From: Mesorhizobium sp. NZP2077
GTDB taxonomy: Bacteria; Pseudomonadota; Alphaproteobacteria; Rhizobiales; Rhizobiaceae
Assembly: GCF_013170805.1 (NCBI RefSeq)
Contig: NZ_CP051293.1
Location: 2,548,001-2,612,000, forward strand
Direction: 5' to 3'
DNA: 64,000 nucleotides
Under the pieces are notes generated by a model, which was given only the letters and a program-made list of their open reading frames with translations, searched no databases and was not told where the DNA came from. The position numbers and the translations under genes were made by a program. This document shows positions 53,456-62,081 of the stretch, one piece after another (position 1 is the first letter of the stretch; every line of letters starts with the position of its first letter).

Positions 53456-53462
53456 GGTTTTG

Positions 53463-54035
53463 ATGTCTGAACTGAACGACTATCTGGTCCGCTCGGCGGC
53501 AGCGATTTCCGGCATGGTCGAGCGGGATCTCACCAGCGAGATGGAGCGGGCGGCGAGCACTGTGGTGACGGCGCTTTCATCCGGGAAAGCCTTGCTGATC
53601 GCCGGCAATGGCGGCTCGGCCAGCGATGCCATCCACATCGCCACTGAACTGGTCGGCCGCTTCCTCAAGGAGCGCAAGGCTTACAATGTCCTCGCGCTGA
53701 CGGCCAATGCCGGGGTGCTGACGGCCTGGGGCAATGATTACGGCTTCGACACGGTGTTCTCGCGCCAGGTCGAGGCGCACGGCGCGGCCGGCGGCGTGCT
53801 GCTGGCGATTTCGACCAGCGGCAATTCGCCGAGCATTCTCGCCGCCGCAGAACAGGCGCGGATGATGGATATGACGGTGATCGGCCTGACCGGCGACACC
53901 GGCGGCAAGCTGAAGCCCTTGTGCGATATCCTGCTCAACGTGCCCTCGACCTCGACGCCGATCATCCAGCAAGGGCATCTTTGCCTCTACCATCATCTCT
54001 GCGAAGTGGTCGAAGCGCGCCTCAGCAATGGCTAA
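53463..54035 (+). CDS. gmhA: Phosphoheptose isomerase
   Basis: 190 residues from ATG at 53463, seven bases after hldE. SIS fold: LLIAGNGGSASDAIHIATEL near residue 42-60, AISTSGNSPSILAAAEQA near 118, TPIIQQGHLCLYHHLCEVVE near 165 with the metal-binding Gln/His. Converts sedoheptulose 7-phosphate to D-glycero-D-manno-heptose 7-phosphate, the first step of the pathway. Confidence 0.95.
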   Translation: MSELNDYLVRSAAAISGMVERDLTSEMERAASTVVTALSSGKALLIAGNGGSASDAIHIATELVGRFLKERKAYNVLALTANAGVLTAWGNDYGFDTVFSRQVEAHGAAGGVLLAISTSGNSPSILAAAEQARMMDMTVIGLTGDTGGKLKPLCDILLNVPSTSTPIIQQGHLCLYHHLCEVVEARLSNG

Positions 54036-54675
54036 CAAGGTGGTGACGCCGCTGACCGAGCCAGGTGTGTGGATCGAGCGGATCGGCAGCCGGGTTTTTC
54101 CGGCGCATCTGCCGGCGCTGTTCCTCGACCGCGACGGCACCATCAACGTCGATACCGACTATCCCAGCGACCCTGCCGAGATCGAGCTCAGGCCGCAGAT
54201 CCTGCCGGCGATCGCGGCCGCCAACAGGGTCGGGATTCCGGTCGTCGTGGTCACCAACCAATCCGGCATCGCGCGCGGTTACTTCGACTGGAGGGTCTTT
54301 GCGGCAGTGAATGGCCGCGTGCTAGAGCTGTTGGGCGATCAGGGCGTGTTCGTCGACATGGTGCTTGCCTGCGCCTATCACGAGGCGGGTGTCGGGCCGT
54401 TCGCTGTTGCCGATCATGTGATGCGCAAGCCCAATCCGGGCATGCTGATCGAGGCGGGCAAACGCCTTGATCTCGATCTCCAGCGCTCTTTGATCGTCGG
54501 CGACAAGCTGGCCGACATGCAGGCGGGACGGCGCGCCGGCCTGGCACAGGGCTGGCTTGTCGACGGCGAGGCGGCGATTCAACCCGGCTTCGCCATCAGA
54601 TCCCTTCGGGACAGCAGCGACCTCGGTTATCTGCTTGCAGCCGTTGAAACGCTCGGCCGGGACAACAGGTCCTGA
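54028..54675 (+). CDS. gmhB: D-glycero-beta-D-manno-heptose 1,7-bisphosphate 7-phosphatase
   Basis: 215 residues from ATG at 54028, overlapping gmhA by eight bases. HAD phosphatase motif I LFLDRDGTINVDTDYP near residue 31, motif II VVVTNQSGIARGYF, Lys in HVMRKPNPGML, and motif III region LIVGDKLADMQAGRRAG. Removes the 7-phosphate between the two HldE reactions. Completes the kinase/isomerase/phosphatase set. Confidence 0.93.
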   Translation: MANKVVTPLTEPGVWIERIGSRVFPAHLPALFLDRDGTINVDTDYPSDPAEIELRPQILPAIAAANRVGIPVVVVTNQSGIARGYFDWRVFAAVNGRVLELLGDQGVFVDMVLACAYHEAGVGPFAVADHVMRKPNPGMLIEAGKRLDLDLQRSLIVGDKLADMQAGRRAGLAQGWLVDGEAAIQPGFAIRSLRDSSDLGYLLAAVETLGRDNRS

Positions 54676-54690
54676 TCCAGGCCTGACGGC

Positions 54691-55485
54691 TCACATGGGA
54701 TCGTTGCGTTCCGAGGCTTCGTACAGTTTGGCCTCGGTGGCGAAGGAATAGATCATCACCGACATCGAGTAGACGAAGCCATGCCGGCCGCACAGGAAGT
54801 AGCGCTTAGCCAGGTAGAATTTCAGGAAGTTGCCGAACGGCGACAACACCAGCCGCCCCAGGCCCGGCTTCTTGCCCTTCTCGACCAGCGTGACGGCCTT
54901 GAGGCCGGAATAGGCGTTGGCCCGGGCGAGATCCTCCTCGACCGATATTTCGCGGCGATGCAGCAGGACACCCTCTTCAATCGTGCCGGTCTCGCCCGGC
55001 ACGTGGAAGGCTTCGTGCACCCGCGCGGTAAGATCCATGGTGGCGCCTTCCCTGCGGAAGAGCCGCATCAGCCTGTTGTGCAGCACCCAGCGGTGCGCAT
55101 AGCCATAGCCCTTCAGCCAATCGCGGCGGCGGATGTACCATCCGCTGATCTCGTCGTCGGCCGCCTGTGTGATGGCCACGATCGACTGCCGCAGCTGGTC
55201 GTCGACGCGTTCGTCGGGGTCGATCGAAAGACACCAGGGCTGGGTGGCATGGTCGAGCGAGAATTGCCGCTGACGCGGAAACCCCGGCCACTCATTGTGC
55301 AGCAGCTTTATGGGGTAGCCCTTGGCGATATAGCTTTCCACGCATTCGACGGTGCCGTCCGTCGAGCCGGAATCGACAATGACGATCTCGGCGCAGAAGT
55401 CGATGCTTTCCAAGCACGGGCCGATCATGTCGGCCTCGTTGACGCAGATGATAAGCGCCGAGACTGGGCTTGCAAATCGAGTCAT
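54691..55485 (-). CDS. Family 2 glycosyltransferase, WaaE/LgtF-like
   Basis: 264 residues from ATG at 55485. GT-A fold: SALIICVNEADMIGPCLESI, EIVIVDSGSTDGTVE with the first Asp cluster, and LSIDPDERVDD with the DxD-type metal site; then GYAHRWVLHNRLMRLFRREG. This is the pattern of LPS-core beta-glucosyltransferases (KdtX/WaaE/LgtF) that extend heptose I. Convergent with gmhB, so it is probably an inner-core sugar transferase of the same locus. Confidence 0.85.
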   Translation of the reverse strand: MTRFASPVSALIICVNEADMIGPCLESIDFCAEIVIVDSGSTDGTVECVESYIAKGYPIKLLHNEWPGFPRQRQFSLDHATQPWCLSIDPDERVDDQLRQSIVAITQAADDEISGWYIRRRDWLKGYGYAHRWVLHNRLMRLFRREGATMDLTARVHEAFHVPGETGTIEEGVLLHRREISVEEDLARANAYSGLKAVTLVEKGKKPGLGRLVLSPFGNFLKFYLAKRYFLCGRHGFVYSMSVMIYSFATEAKLYEASERNDPM

Positions 55486-55723
55486 GGTCCCCTTCCATGG
55501 CGGGCCGCCCGCGGAACCGTGCTGCTTGCGCTATCGGTCCTCAAGCAACTCCGGGCGAAAAAGCGTTACACATTTTTTCAGGAATTGCTTTAGAAACCGA
55601 TCGGGCTGCGCAGTTCGGCTGACCTACCATCCTTGTATATTAGCGTCTGTTAAACATCATCGCGGCGCCGGTGTGGCGAAGGTCAGGAATTAGCAGCCCA
55701 GACGCACAGGGACACGCCCGGCC

Positions 55724-56203
55724 TCAGGCGCGATCGAATGAGACCAGGCCTTCATCCTTGACCCGGCGGATGGTGAGCGCGGTGCGCACCGTGTCGACAT
55801 TCGGCGTCGAGGTCAGTTCCTCGATGACGAAGGTCTGGAAGGCGCCGAGGTCGCTTGCCACACAGTGCAGCAGGAAATCGGATTCGCCCGAGACCATCCA
55901 GGCATCGCGCACGATCGGCCAGCCGCGCGTGCGCTCGGCAAAGGTGCGCAGCTCGGCATCGGCCTGGTGATGCAGGCCGACCAGGCAGAAGGCGACGACA
56001 TCGAGGCCGAGCGCAGGCGCGTTGAGCAGCGCGCGATAGCCGCGGATGATGCCGGCTTCCTCCAGCCGCTTGACCCGGCGCAGACAGGGTGGGGCCGAAA
56101 TGCCGACGCGGTTCGACAGCTCGACATTGGTCATGCGCCCATCCGCCTGCAACTCGCGCAGGATCTTCCAGTCGATGGCGTCGAGGTCGGCTTTCAGGGG
56201 CAT
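55724..56203 (-). CDS. Lrp/AsnC-family transcriptional regulator
   Basis: 159 residues from ATG at 56203. HTH: LDAIDWKILRELQADGRMTN, then VELSNRVGISAPPCLRRVKR. C-terminal RAM domain: GLDVVAFCLVGLHHQADAEL and VRDAWMVSGESDFLLHCVA. Feast/famine-type regulator sensing an amino acid. Divergent from trxB; the lrp-trxB-lsrB order is shared with other Rhizobiales. Confidence 0.92.
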   Translation of the reverse strand: MPLKADLDAIDWKILRELQADGRMTNVELSNRVGISAPPCLRRVKRLEEAGIIRGYRALLNAPALGLDVVAFCLVGLHHQADAELRTFAERTRGWPIVRDAWMVSGESDFLLHCVASDLGAFQTFVIEELTSTPNVDTVRTALTIRRVKDEGLVSFDRA

Positions 56204-56455
56204 GGCGGTCTCATCTCGGCGCAAGAATCTGTCGCGATTTTGTAATTAAACGACTTTTGTGTCGGCGCCAGCCCTCATCAACGCGATTTTTGAACGGTAA
56301 CGAAAGCGGCGATCGTTCGAATAACCGCTTGGGCCGAAGCTTTCCGGGGACGACGGCCCCTTCGTCTTGCTGGCGTGGTTGGCAACCCTTACATTAAGCG
56401 CGAATTCCACGTCTTTCTCCAAGGCACCGCATTGTCTGCCCCGTAGAGGCTCTAA

Positions 56456-57430
56456 ATGACCACCAAGCACGCGCCTGTTCTTATCATCGGTTCCGGCCCG
56501 GCCGGCTACACTGCGGCGGTCTATGCCGCACGTGCCATGCTCAAGCCAATGCTGGTCGCCGGCCTGCAGCAGGGCGGCCAGCTGATGATCACCACCGATG
56601 TCGAAAACTATCCCGGCTTCGCCGACCCGATCCAGGGGCCGTGGCTGATGGAACAGATGCTCAAGCAGGCCGAGCATGTCGGCACCGATATCATCAACGA
56701 CATCATCACCGAGGTCGATCTCAACGTGCGGCCGTTCCGCGCCAAGGGCGATTCCGGCACCACCTACACCGCGGACGCGCTGATCATAGCCACCGGCGCG
56801 CAGGCGAAGTGGCTGGGCATTCCGACCGAGCAGGATTTCATGGGCTTCGGCGTCTCCGCCTGCGCCACCTGCGACGGTTTCTTCTATCGCGGCAAGGATG
56901 TCGCGGTGGTCGGCGGCGGCAATTCGGCGGTGGAGGAAGCGCTCTACCTTTCGAATCTTGCCAAGAGCGTCACGGTCATCCACCGGCGCAGCGACTTCCG
57001 TGCCGAACGTATCCTGCGCGAGCGGCTGCTGAAGAAGGACAATGTCCGCGTCATCTGGGACACGGTCGTCGACGAGATCACCGGCCGGCCCGGCAAGGCG
57101 CCGTTGCCGCCCTCGGTCGAAGGGCTGAAGCTCAAGCACGCGGTGACCGGTGCCGAAACGCATCTCAAGGTCGACGGCGTGTTCGTGGCGATCGGCCATG
57201 CGCCGGCGGTCGAGCTGTTCGCCGGCAAGCTGAAGCAGAAGCCGAATGGCTATCTGTGGACAGCGCCGGATTCGACCCGCACCGACGTGCCCGGCGTCTT
57301 TGCCGCCGGCGACGTGACCGACGATATCTACCGCCAGGCGGTGACGGCGGCGGGGCTCGGCTGCATGGCCGCGCTCGAGGCGGAAAAGTATCTGGCCGGC
57401 ATCGAAGTGCATCGCGAAGCAGCGGAATAG
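56456..57430 (+). CDS. trxB: Thioredoxin reductase
   Basis: 324 residues from ATG at 56456. FAD site VLIIGSGPAGYTAAVYAARA; redox-active CATC in SACATCDGFF near residue 139; NADPH site VAVVGGGNSAVEEAL; C-terminal GVFAAGDVTDDIYRQAVTAA. Transfers electrons from NADPH to thioredoxin in the cytosol. Followed by lsrB. Confidence 0.97.
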   Translation: MTTKHAPVLIIGSGPAGYTAAVYAARAMLKPMLVAGLQQGGQLMITTDVENYPGFADPIQGPWLMEQMLKQAEHVGTDIINDIITEVDLNVRPFRAKGDSGTTYTADALIIATGAQAKWLGIPTEQDFMGFGVSACATCDGFFYRGKDVAVVGGGNSAVEEALYLSNLAKSVTVIHRRSDFRAERILRERLLKKDNVRVIWDTVVDEITGRPGKAPLPPSVEGLKLKHAVTGAETHLKVDGVFVAIGHAPAVELFAGKLKQKPNGYLWTAPDSTRTDVPGVFAAGDVTDDIYRQAVTAAGLGCMAALEAEKYLAGIEVHREAAE

Positions 57431-57518
57431 GCCGCTCGCAAACTGTTAAAAAAACGGCTTAGAAACGCCGTGTAAAAGCCTGATTTTTCATTCAGACGCC
57501 AACAGAACGAGGGGAATC

Positions 57519-58415
57519 ATGGCGTTGGACTGGGACAAGCTACGCGTGTTTCACGCTGCGGCGGAAGCGGGGTCGTTTACACACGCGGCCGAGACATTGC
57601 ACCTGTCGCAATCGGCGATATCGCGGCAGGTCAGTGCGCTCGAGCACGATGTCGGCGTTCCGCTGTTCAACCGCCATGCCCGCGGCCTGGTGCTGACCGA
57701 ACAGGGTGAGATGCTGTTCCGCACGGCGCATGACGTGCTGATGAAGCTCGAGACCATCAAGTCGCGCCTGACGGAGACCAAGGACCGGCCCTCCGGCGTG
57801 CTTCGCGTGACGACGACTGTCGGTCTCGGCGCCGGCTGGCTGACCGAACGGGTGCAGGAGTTCATCGAGCTCTATCCGGAGATCAGCCTGCAACTGATCC
57901 TCGCCAATGAGGAGCTCGACCTCACCATGCGCCAGGCCGACTGCGCCATCCGGCTACGCCAGCCGCAGCAGCCGGACCTGATCCAGCGCCGCCTGTTCAC
58001 CGTGCATTTCCACCTCTATGCAGCACCTTCCTATGTCGCCAAGCATGGCAAGCCGGCCTCGGTCTCGGAGCTCAGAAACCATCGCATCGTCACCTTCGGC
58101 CTGCCGGTGCCGTCGCATCTGTCGGAGTTGAACTGGCTGGAGACGGTCGGCGATTTCGAGGGCGGCCAGCGCGTGCCGTCGTTGCAGATCAACGACATAT
58201 TGTCGATCAAGCGCGCCGTGCAGGGCGGCGCCGGCATCGCCATGCTGCCCGACTATGTGATCTCGAAGGATTCCGGCCTGGTGCAGCTTTTGCCGGAAAC
58301 CGAGGTGCCGTCCTTCGACACCTATTTCGCTTATCCGGACGCGATGAAGAACCAGGCCAAGCTGCACGTGTTTCGCGATTTCATTATCGCGAAAGCCAGA
58401 AGCTGGTCATTTTAA
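57519..58415 (+). CDS. lsrB: LysR-family regulator LsrB/VtlR type
   Basis: 298 residues from ATG at 57519, with AACGAGGGGAAT in front. HTH: LRVFHAAAEAGSFTHAAETL followed by HLSQSAISRQVSALEHDVG. Effector domain with LRVTTTVGLGAGWLTERV and GAGIAMLPDYVI. Its sequence and its place after trxB and lrp match the LsrB (Sinorhizobium/Agrobacterium) and VtlR (Brucella) group, which responds to redox state and activates AbcR-type small RNAs. An AbcR-like RNA lies 0.8 kb downstream with a matching dyad. Confidence 0.88.
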   Translation: MALDWDKLRVFHAAAEAGSFTHAAETLHLSQSAISRQVSALEHDVGVPLFNRHARGLVLTEQGEMLFRTAHDVLMKLETIKSRLTETKDRPSGVLRVTTTVGLGAGWLTERVQEFIELYPEISLQLILANEELDLTMRQADCAIRLRQPQQPDLIQRRLFTVHFHLYAAPSYVAKHGKPASVSELRNHRIVTFGLPVPSHLSELNWLETVGDFEGGQRVPSLQINDILSIKRAVQGGAGIAMLPDYVISKDSGLVQLLPETEVPSFDTYFAYPDAMKNQAKLHVFRDFIIAKARSWSF

Positions 58416-58463
58416 GCCCAAGCGAATGATCGGCAGCGCTGGTAGGGGGATCTATTCGCCCCG

Positions 58464-58952
58464 CTAGGGCGTCAGGCGCGGCAGCCAGCCGGGGACGTTG
58501 CGGCGGTAAATTTCGTAGTCGGCGCCGTAACGGCGGGCCAGTGTCGGCTCTTCGTAGAGCCTGACGAAAGAGCCCATCACAACAGCGCCGATGACGGCAT
58601 AGGCGACAAGCGTCCAGCTCGAGAACAGCAGCGCCTGGCCGATGATGATCGACAGCACGGCGACATACATGGGATTGCGGACGTGGCGGTAGATGCCGCC
58701 GATCACGAGCTTCTCGGTCGGCGCGACGGGGGCCGGCGTGCCCAACCCCTCGAGCGCAAAGCGGGCGAAGGCATGCAGCAGCACGGCGACTGCTGCGACG
58801 ATGAGGGCGCCGCCGGCAAGGACGAAGCCCGGCACGGTGGACCACGGCAAGCCCCAATGATCGCTGAGCAGCCAGGGGACAAGTCCAGCCACCACACCCG
58901 GTGCTGCAATCAGGAAAATAGCGCTGCCGGCAATCGCCGAAAACGTCCGCAT
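58464..58952 (-). CDS. Isoprenylcysteine carboxyl methyltransferase-like membrane protein
   Basis: 162 residues from ATG at 58952. Four hydrophobic segments and the ICMT/PEMT-type signature LVIGGIYRHVRNPMYVAVLS near residue 84-103, then EEPTLARRYGADYEIYRRNV. Such proteins are SAM-dependent methyltransferases of membrane substrates; the bacterial substrate is unknown. Lies between lsrB and the sRNA region. Confidence 0.8.
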   Translation of the reverse strand: MRTFSAIAGSAIFLIAAPGVVAGLVPWLLSDHWGLPWSTVPGFVLAGGALIVAAVAVLLHAFARFALEGLGTPAPVAPTEKLVIGGIYRHVRNPMYVAVLSIIIGQALLFSSWTLVAYAVIGAVVMGSFVRLYEEPTLARRYGADYEIYRRNVPGWLPRLTP

Positions 58953-59152
58953 TGGCTGCGTCTCCCTTCATTGCCTTAGAAATGAACGCCTGCTGCCTGC
59001 TTCCGCATCATTGCCCGGTTTTGCCATTTCGAAGCGAAAACCCGTCGCAATTCGCGATTCTGTAGTGACAAGGACCCGTTTGCGCGCTCGCTTTTGGCGA
59101 TTCTTGCTGGTCCTATGGGCTTCGGGAATGGGTTAGACCACAGCCTATGTCT

Positions 59153-59175
59153 TTTTGCATGCGTGTGTTGCAAAA
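59153..59175. promoter_or_regulatory. Dyad upstream of AbcR, candidate LsrB/VtlR operator
   Basis: TTTTGCA … TGCAAAA, 7-base perfect arms around nine bases, centred about 55 bp before the inferred AbcR start. The position is that of an activator site for a LysR-type protein. VtlR of Brucella is known to activate abcR2, and the LsrB gene is next door. Confidence 0.5.
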
Positions 59176-59219
59176 TAGATGCTTGTTTCTTGGGCATGAA
59201 GAGCAGATATATAGATCAT

Positions 59220-59332
59220 CTCCTGGGCGCGTTCTCCTCCCATTAGCGCCCTCGAGTGTTCCCCTCTGGAGGTTAGCCTTAACAGGCACTTCCAATCAAA
59301 CTCAGCCGGATCTTCGTTGATCCGGCTTTTTT
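59220..59332 (+). ncRNA. abcR: AbcR-type (alpha-r15 family) trans-acting small RNA
   Basis: About 113 nt. A −10-like TATATA at 59208-59213 precedes it. The RNA carries two C/U-rich single-stranded seeds typical of AbcR (TCTCCTCCCATTAGCG near 59235 and GTTCCCCTCTGGAGG near 59259). It ends in a perfect terminator, AGCCGGATC-loop-GATCCGGCT followed by TTTTTTG (59304-59332). AbcR RNAs base-pair near ribosome sites of ABC-transporter mRNAs via Hfq and lower their translation. Family call from memory of the conserved motifs. Confidence 0.8.
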
Positions 59333-59388
59333 GTTGCCCGGACCCTGCCTAGGCGGCTGAGAATTTCACCAGAATTGCCGCGTAACAG

Positions 59389-59415
59389 TGTCATGTAACC
59401 TCTGGTAACATGACA
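59389..59415. promoter_or_regulatory. 27-bp palindrome between the sRNA units
   Basis: TGTCATGTAACC-TCT-GGTAACATGACA, 11 of 12 arm positions matching. Symmetric and AT-balanced as for a dimeric repressor site, with a possible −10 (TATGTA) about 20 bp to the right. Confidence 0.5.
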
Positions 59416-59456
59416 ATGATGCCTTCCGCTGCTATGTAAAGCATAGGACGCGGTGT

Positions 59457-59527
59457 GGTTCGGACGGGAGATGGGGGCATCACTCGGACGGCCCGGGCTC
59501 AGGCGGCTACCGCGTCCGAACCTTTTT
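59457..59527 (+). terminator. Long hairpin with T-run
   Basis: GGTTCGGACG pairs perfectly with CGTCCGAACC across a GC-rich 46-nt loop that can fold further, followed by TTTTT. It may terminate a short transcript starting near 59445 or itself be a small structured RNA. Confidence 0.5.
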
Positions 59528-59547
59528 CCGCCGAAGGCGCGGCCATT

Positions 59548-59632
59548 GCACATGCGGCGGACCTGCCGTTTCCCCTCCCGAGAAAACGGTCCGCAAACAA
59601 AACGACGTCCGGCTCCCCGGGCGTCGTTTTTG
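59548..59632 (+). ncRNA. Candidate second small RNA with C-rich loop
   Basis: Hairpin with arms GCGGACC…CCGTTT and AAACGG-TCCGC presents the loop CCCCTCCCGAGA, an anti-Shine-Dalgarno-like seed. It is followed by a strong terminator ACGACGTCCGG-CTCC-CCGGGCGTCGT with T5. The layout matches tandem AbcR-type or other CCUCC-loop sRNAs of alphaproteobacteria. On the minus strand the same stem is followed by TTTTG and probably terminates the EF-G-like gene. Confidence 0.5.
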
Positions 59633-59679
59633 GTTTTGCCCCCTCGAACTTTCGAGGGGGCGTTATGTCGGGATGGAAA

Positions 59680-61731
59680 TTACGCGGCCTTGCCGTTGGC
59701 GTTCATCGCTTCGTCAGCGAGACGGCCGGTAAGTTCGGCCATGTGGTCGAAGGCGGCGCGATAGCTGGCGACGCCCGCCGTCGCCGAGCGCAGTTCGATG
59801 ATCAGGTCGCCGATCTCGGCCTGCGGCATGGTCGCCTCGACGACATCCCAGCCCGGCCAGTCGGGCCGCGCATCATAGCCGAGGATCTGGCCGCGCCGTT
59901 GCGGGATCAGCGCGATGATCTTCGAGGTCGCGTCGGATGGCGTGACGATCTCGACCTTCATCACCGGCTCCAGCAGCACCGGCGAGCAGGCAGCCATGCC
60001 TTCCTTCATCGCCAGCTTCGCCGCCATCTGGAAGGCCATGTCGGAGGAATCGACCGCATGGTAGGAGCCGTCCGACAGGTTGACGGCGACGTCGACGACG
60101 GGGAAGCCGAGCGGGCCTGTCTTCAGGTAATCGCGCACGCCAGTCTCGACCGACTGGATGTACGTCTTCGGCACGACGCCACCGGTGATGGTATCGGTGA
60201 ACTGGAAGCCGGAGCCGCGCGGCAGCGGCTTGATCTCGATCACCACATCGCCGAACTGGCCATGTCCGCCCGACTGTTTCTTGTGGCGGCCGCGCTGCTG
60301 CACCGGTTTGCGGATCGTCTCGCGGTAGGGCACGGCCGGCGCGTGGCCTTCGACCGGGATCTGGTTCTTGCCCTCCAGCCGCTCGCGCACGACGCGCAGA
60401 TGCATCTCGCCATGGCCAGACAGCACCGTCTCGGCCGAGTCCTGGTTATGGCGCAGGCTGAGCGAGGGATCTTCCTCAGCCAGCCGCTGGATGGCGGCCG
60501 ACATCTTGACCTCGTCCTTGCGCTCCTTCGGCCTGAGCGCGAAGGCGAAGACCGGCTGCGGCGGCTGGAATGCGAACAGCTGTTTGGTGCCGCCCTTGGC
60601 CGAGGTCAGCGTCTGGCCAGTCTTGACCTCGTCCAGCTTGCCCAGCGCCACGGTGTCGCCGGCCTTGGCCGCGGTGAGCTTGAACTGGTCCTTGCCGAGC
60701 ATCTTGTAGATGCCGGAAACCTTGGCCGTGTCGCCGCCGGGCAGCCAGAGTTCGGAACCGTCGGTGACCTGGCCGGACAGGATGCGCGACACCGACAGCT
60801 TGCCGCCATGCGGCGTGTGGATGGTCTTCATCACCTGCACCACCGTAGCGTTGCCATCGGCCGCGCCAAGCCGTTTGCGGGTCGCCTCGATGTCTGGTGC
60901 GTCGTGGCGGATCGCCTTCAAGAGGCGCAGCACGCCATTGCCTTTTTCCGCCGTGCCGATCAGCACCGGCGTCACGGCGCCGTCGCGCAGATCGGCGGCG
61001 AGGTCGTCGAAGATCGCATCCTTCGGCGGCTCGATCTCCTCCAGCAGCTGTTCCATCAGCTGGTCGTCATGGTCGGCCAGGGTCTCCAGCATGGAAAAGC
61101 GCGCTTCCAATTCGCGCGCCTTGTCGTCACCCGGTATCTGAGCCACCTCGCTTTCGGCATATTCGCGGTAGATGTAGGCGCGCTCCAGCGCCAGGTCGAT
61201 CGAGCCGATGACGACGCCGTCCTTGCGCAGCGGAATCTGGCGCAGCAAGAGCGGCACGGAGCTTGCCGGCTGCAGCATCTTCAGCGTGTCGCGCACGCCT
61301 GCTATCGCCTTGTCGACCTTGTTGAGGAACAGGATGCGCGGCACGCCGAGATCGTCGAGCTTGCGCATGATGAGCTGCAAAGCAGGGATCTTCTTTTCGT
61401 CGGCCTCGGCCACGACCACCGCGAGATCGCAGGCGGCCAACACCGGTTCGGCCTCGAAGGAGAATTCGATCGAGCCGGGACAATCGACGAAGGTGATCTG
61501 CTCGCCCATGAATTCGGTGGTGGCGATGGTCGCCTCGACGCTCATGGCGTGGGCGCGCGCCTCCGGTGAATGGTCTGAAACGGTGCTACCCGATGAAACG
61601 GGATTTTGTCGGGGAATTGAGCCCGTACGGGCCAATATGGCTTCGAGAAGTGTCGTCTTACCGCTTGCAAAGGGACCGACTATGGCAATGCATTTCGGTC
61701 CCGTGCGTCGTCCTCCGGCGCGAGTACCCAT
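59680..61731 (-). CDS. EF-G-like translational GTPase (elongation factor G paralogue)
   Basis: 683 residues from ATG at 61731. G-domain motifs: G1 GPFASGKTTLLEA, G3 FVDCPGSIEF, G4 LNKVDKA. Domains II-V follow in EF-G order: LSVSRILSGQVTDGSEL, SLRHNQDSAETVLSGHGEMH, HGQFGDVVIEIKPL and the C-terminal domain ending FDHMAELTGRLADEAM. Shorter than canonical EF-G (~700) and divergent at G1, where the usual AHIDAGKTT is replaced, so it is the second EF-G-like factor rather than FusA. Role unclear; ribosome-associated by inference. Confidence 0.85.
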   Translation of the reverse strand: MGTRAGGRRTGPKCIAIVGPFASGKTTLLEAILARTGSIPRQNPVSSGSTVSDHSPEARAHAMSVEATIATTEFMGEQITFVDCPGSIEFSFEAEPVLAACDLAVVVAEADEKKIPALQLIMRKLDDLGVPRILFLNKVDKAIAGVRDTLKMLQPASSVPLLLRQIPLRKDGVVIGSIDLALERAYIYREYAESEVAQIPGDDKARELEARFSMLETLADHDDQLMEQLLEEIEPPKDAIFDDLAADLRDGAVTPVLIGTAEKGNGVLRLLKAIRHDAPDIEATRKRLGAADGNATVVQVMKTIHTPHGGKLSVSRILSGQVTDGSELWLPGGDTAKVSGIYKMLGKDQFKLTAAKAGDTVALGKLDEVKTGQTLTSAKGGTKQLFAFQPPQPVFAFALRPKERKDEVKMSAAIQRLAEEDPSLSLRHNQDSAETVLSGHGEMHLRVVRERLEGKNQIPVEGHAPAVPYRETIRKPVQQRGRHKKQSGGHGQFGDVVIEIKPLPRGSGFQFTDTITGGVVPKTYIQSVETGVRDYLKTGPLGFPVVDVAVNLSDGSYHAVDSSDMAFQMAAKLAMKEGMAACSPVLLEPVMKVEIVTPSDATSKIIALIPQRRGQILGYDARPDWPGWDVVEATMPQAEIGDLIIELRSATAGVASYRAAFDHMAELTGRLADEAMNANGKAA

Positions 61732-62081
61732 GGCTGACCTCCACTCAGGCGTTTCCCTAGGGACCGACTGGCATGCATGGTTCAGGCGTGGTCAATCGGT
61801 CCTGAGCGGCGGCCGGCCTGTTCGACCGTCGCGGGAGGGGCTCTTTTCATGTCGCCACCTGCCCAAGGGCATCGTCCCACTTGTTTGCCGGCAGGGCAAG
61901 GGAAATAGAATTTCCGCTCCCTTGCGGCGTCCTCAGGCGCTCAGTGTCAGCTGGCCGAGGCGAACCATGGCCGATGCGCGGTTGCGCGGTTCCCGATATC
62001 GGAGGAAGGTGACGCTCACAGTCAAGGAACAGGAGCGCAACGGCCCCTGGCACCGACTTCCACACAATCGAGGATCAGACG
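61732..62081. other. 350-bp divergent intergenic region
   Basis: Between the EF-G-like gene and the cupin gene. Holds no strong palindrome or terminator; promoters for both genes presumably lie here. A short direct reading on the plus strand is open but not protein-like. Confidence 0.45.

Larger units (their letters stand above)
58953..59679. other. 727-bp sRNA-rich intergenic region
   Basis: From left to right: a LysR-type dyad at 59153-59175, AbcR-like RNA at about 59220-59332, a 27-bp palindrome at 59389-59415, a long hairpin plus T-run at 59457-59527, a second sRNA-like unit with C-rich loop at 59548-59632, and a hairpin GCCCCCTCGAA/TTCGAGGGGGC at 59639-59662. No protein gene is supported. 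Confidence 0.75.

Noticed and set aside
59455..61569. 704-codon open frame on the plus strand
   Set aside because: Antisense to the EF-G-like gene and running through the sRNA region; shadow composition.
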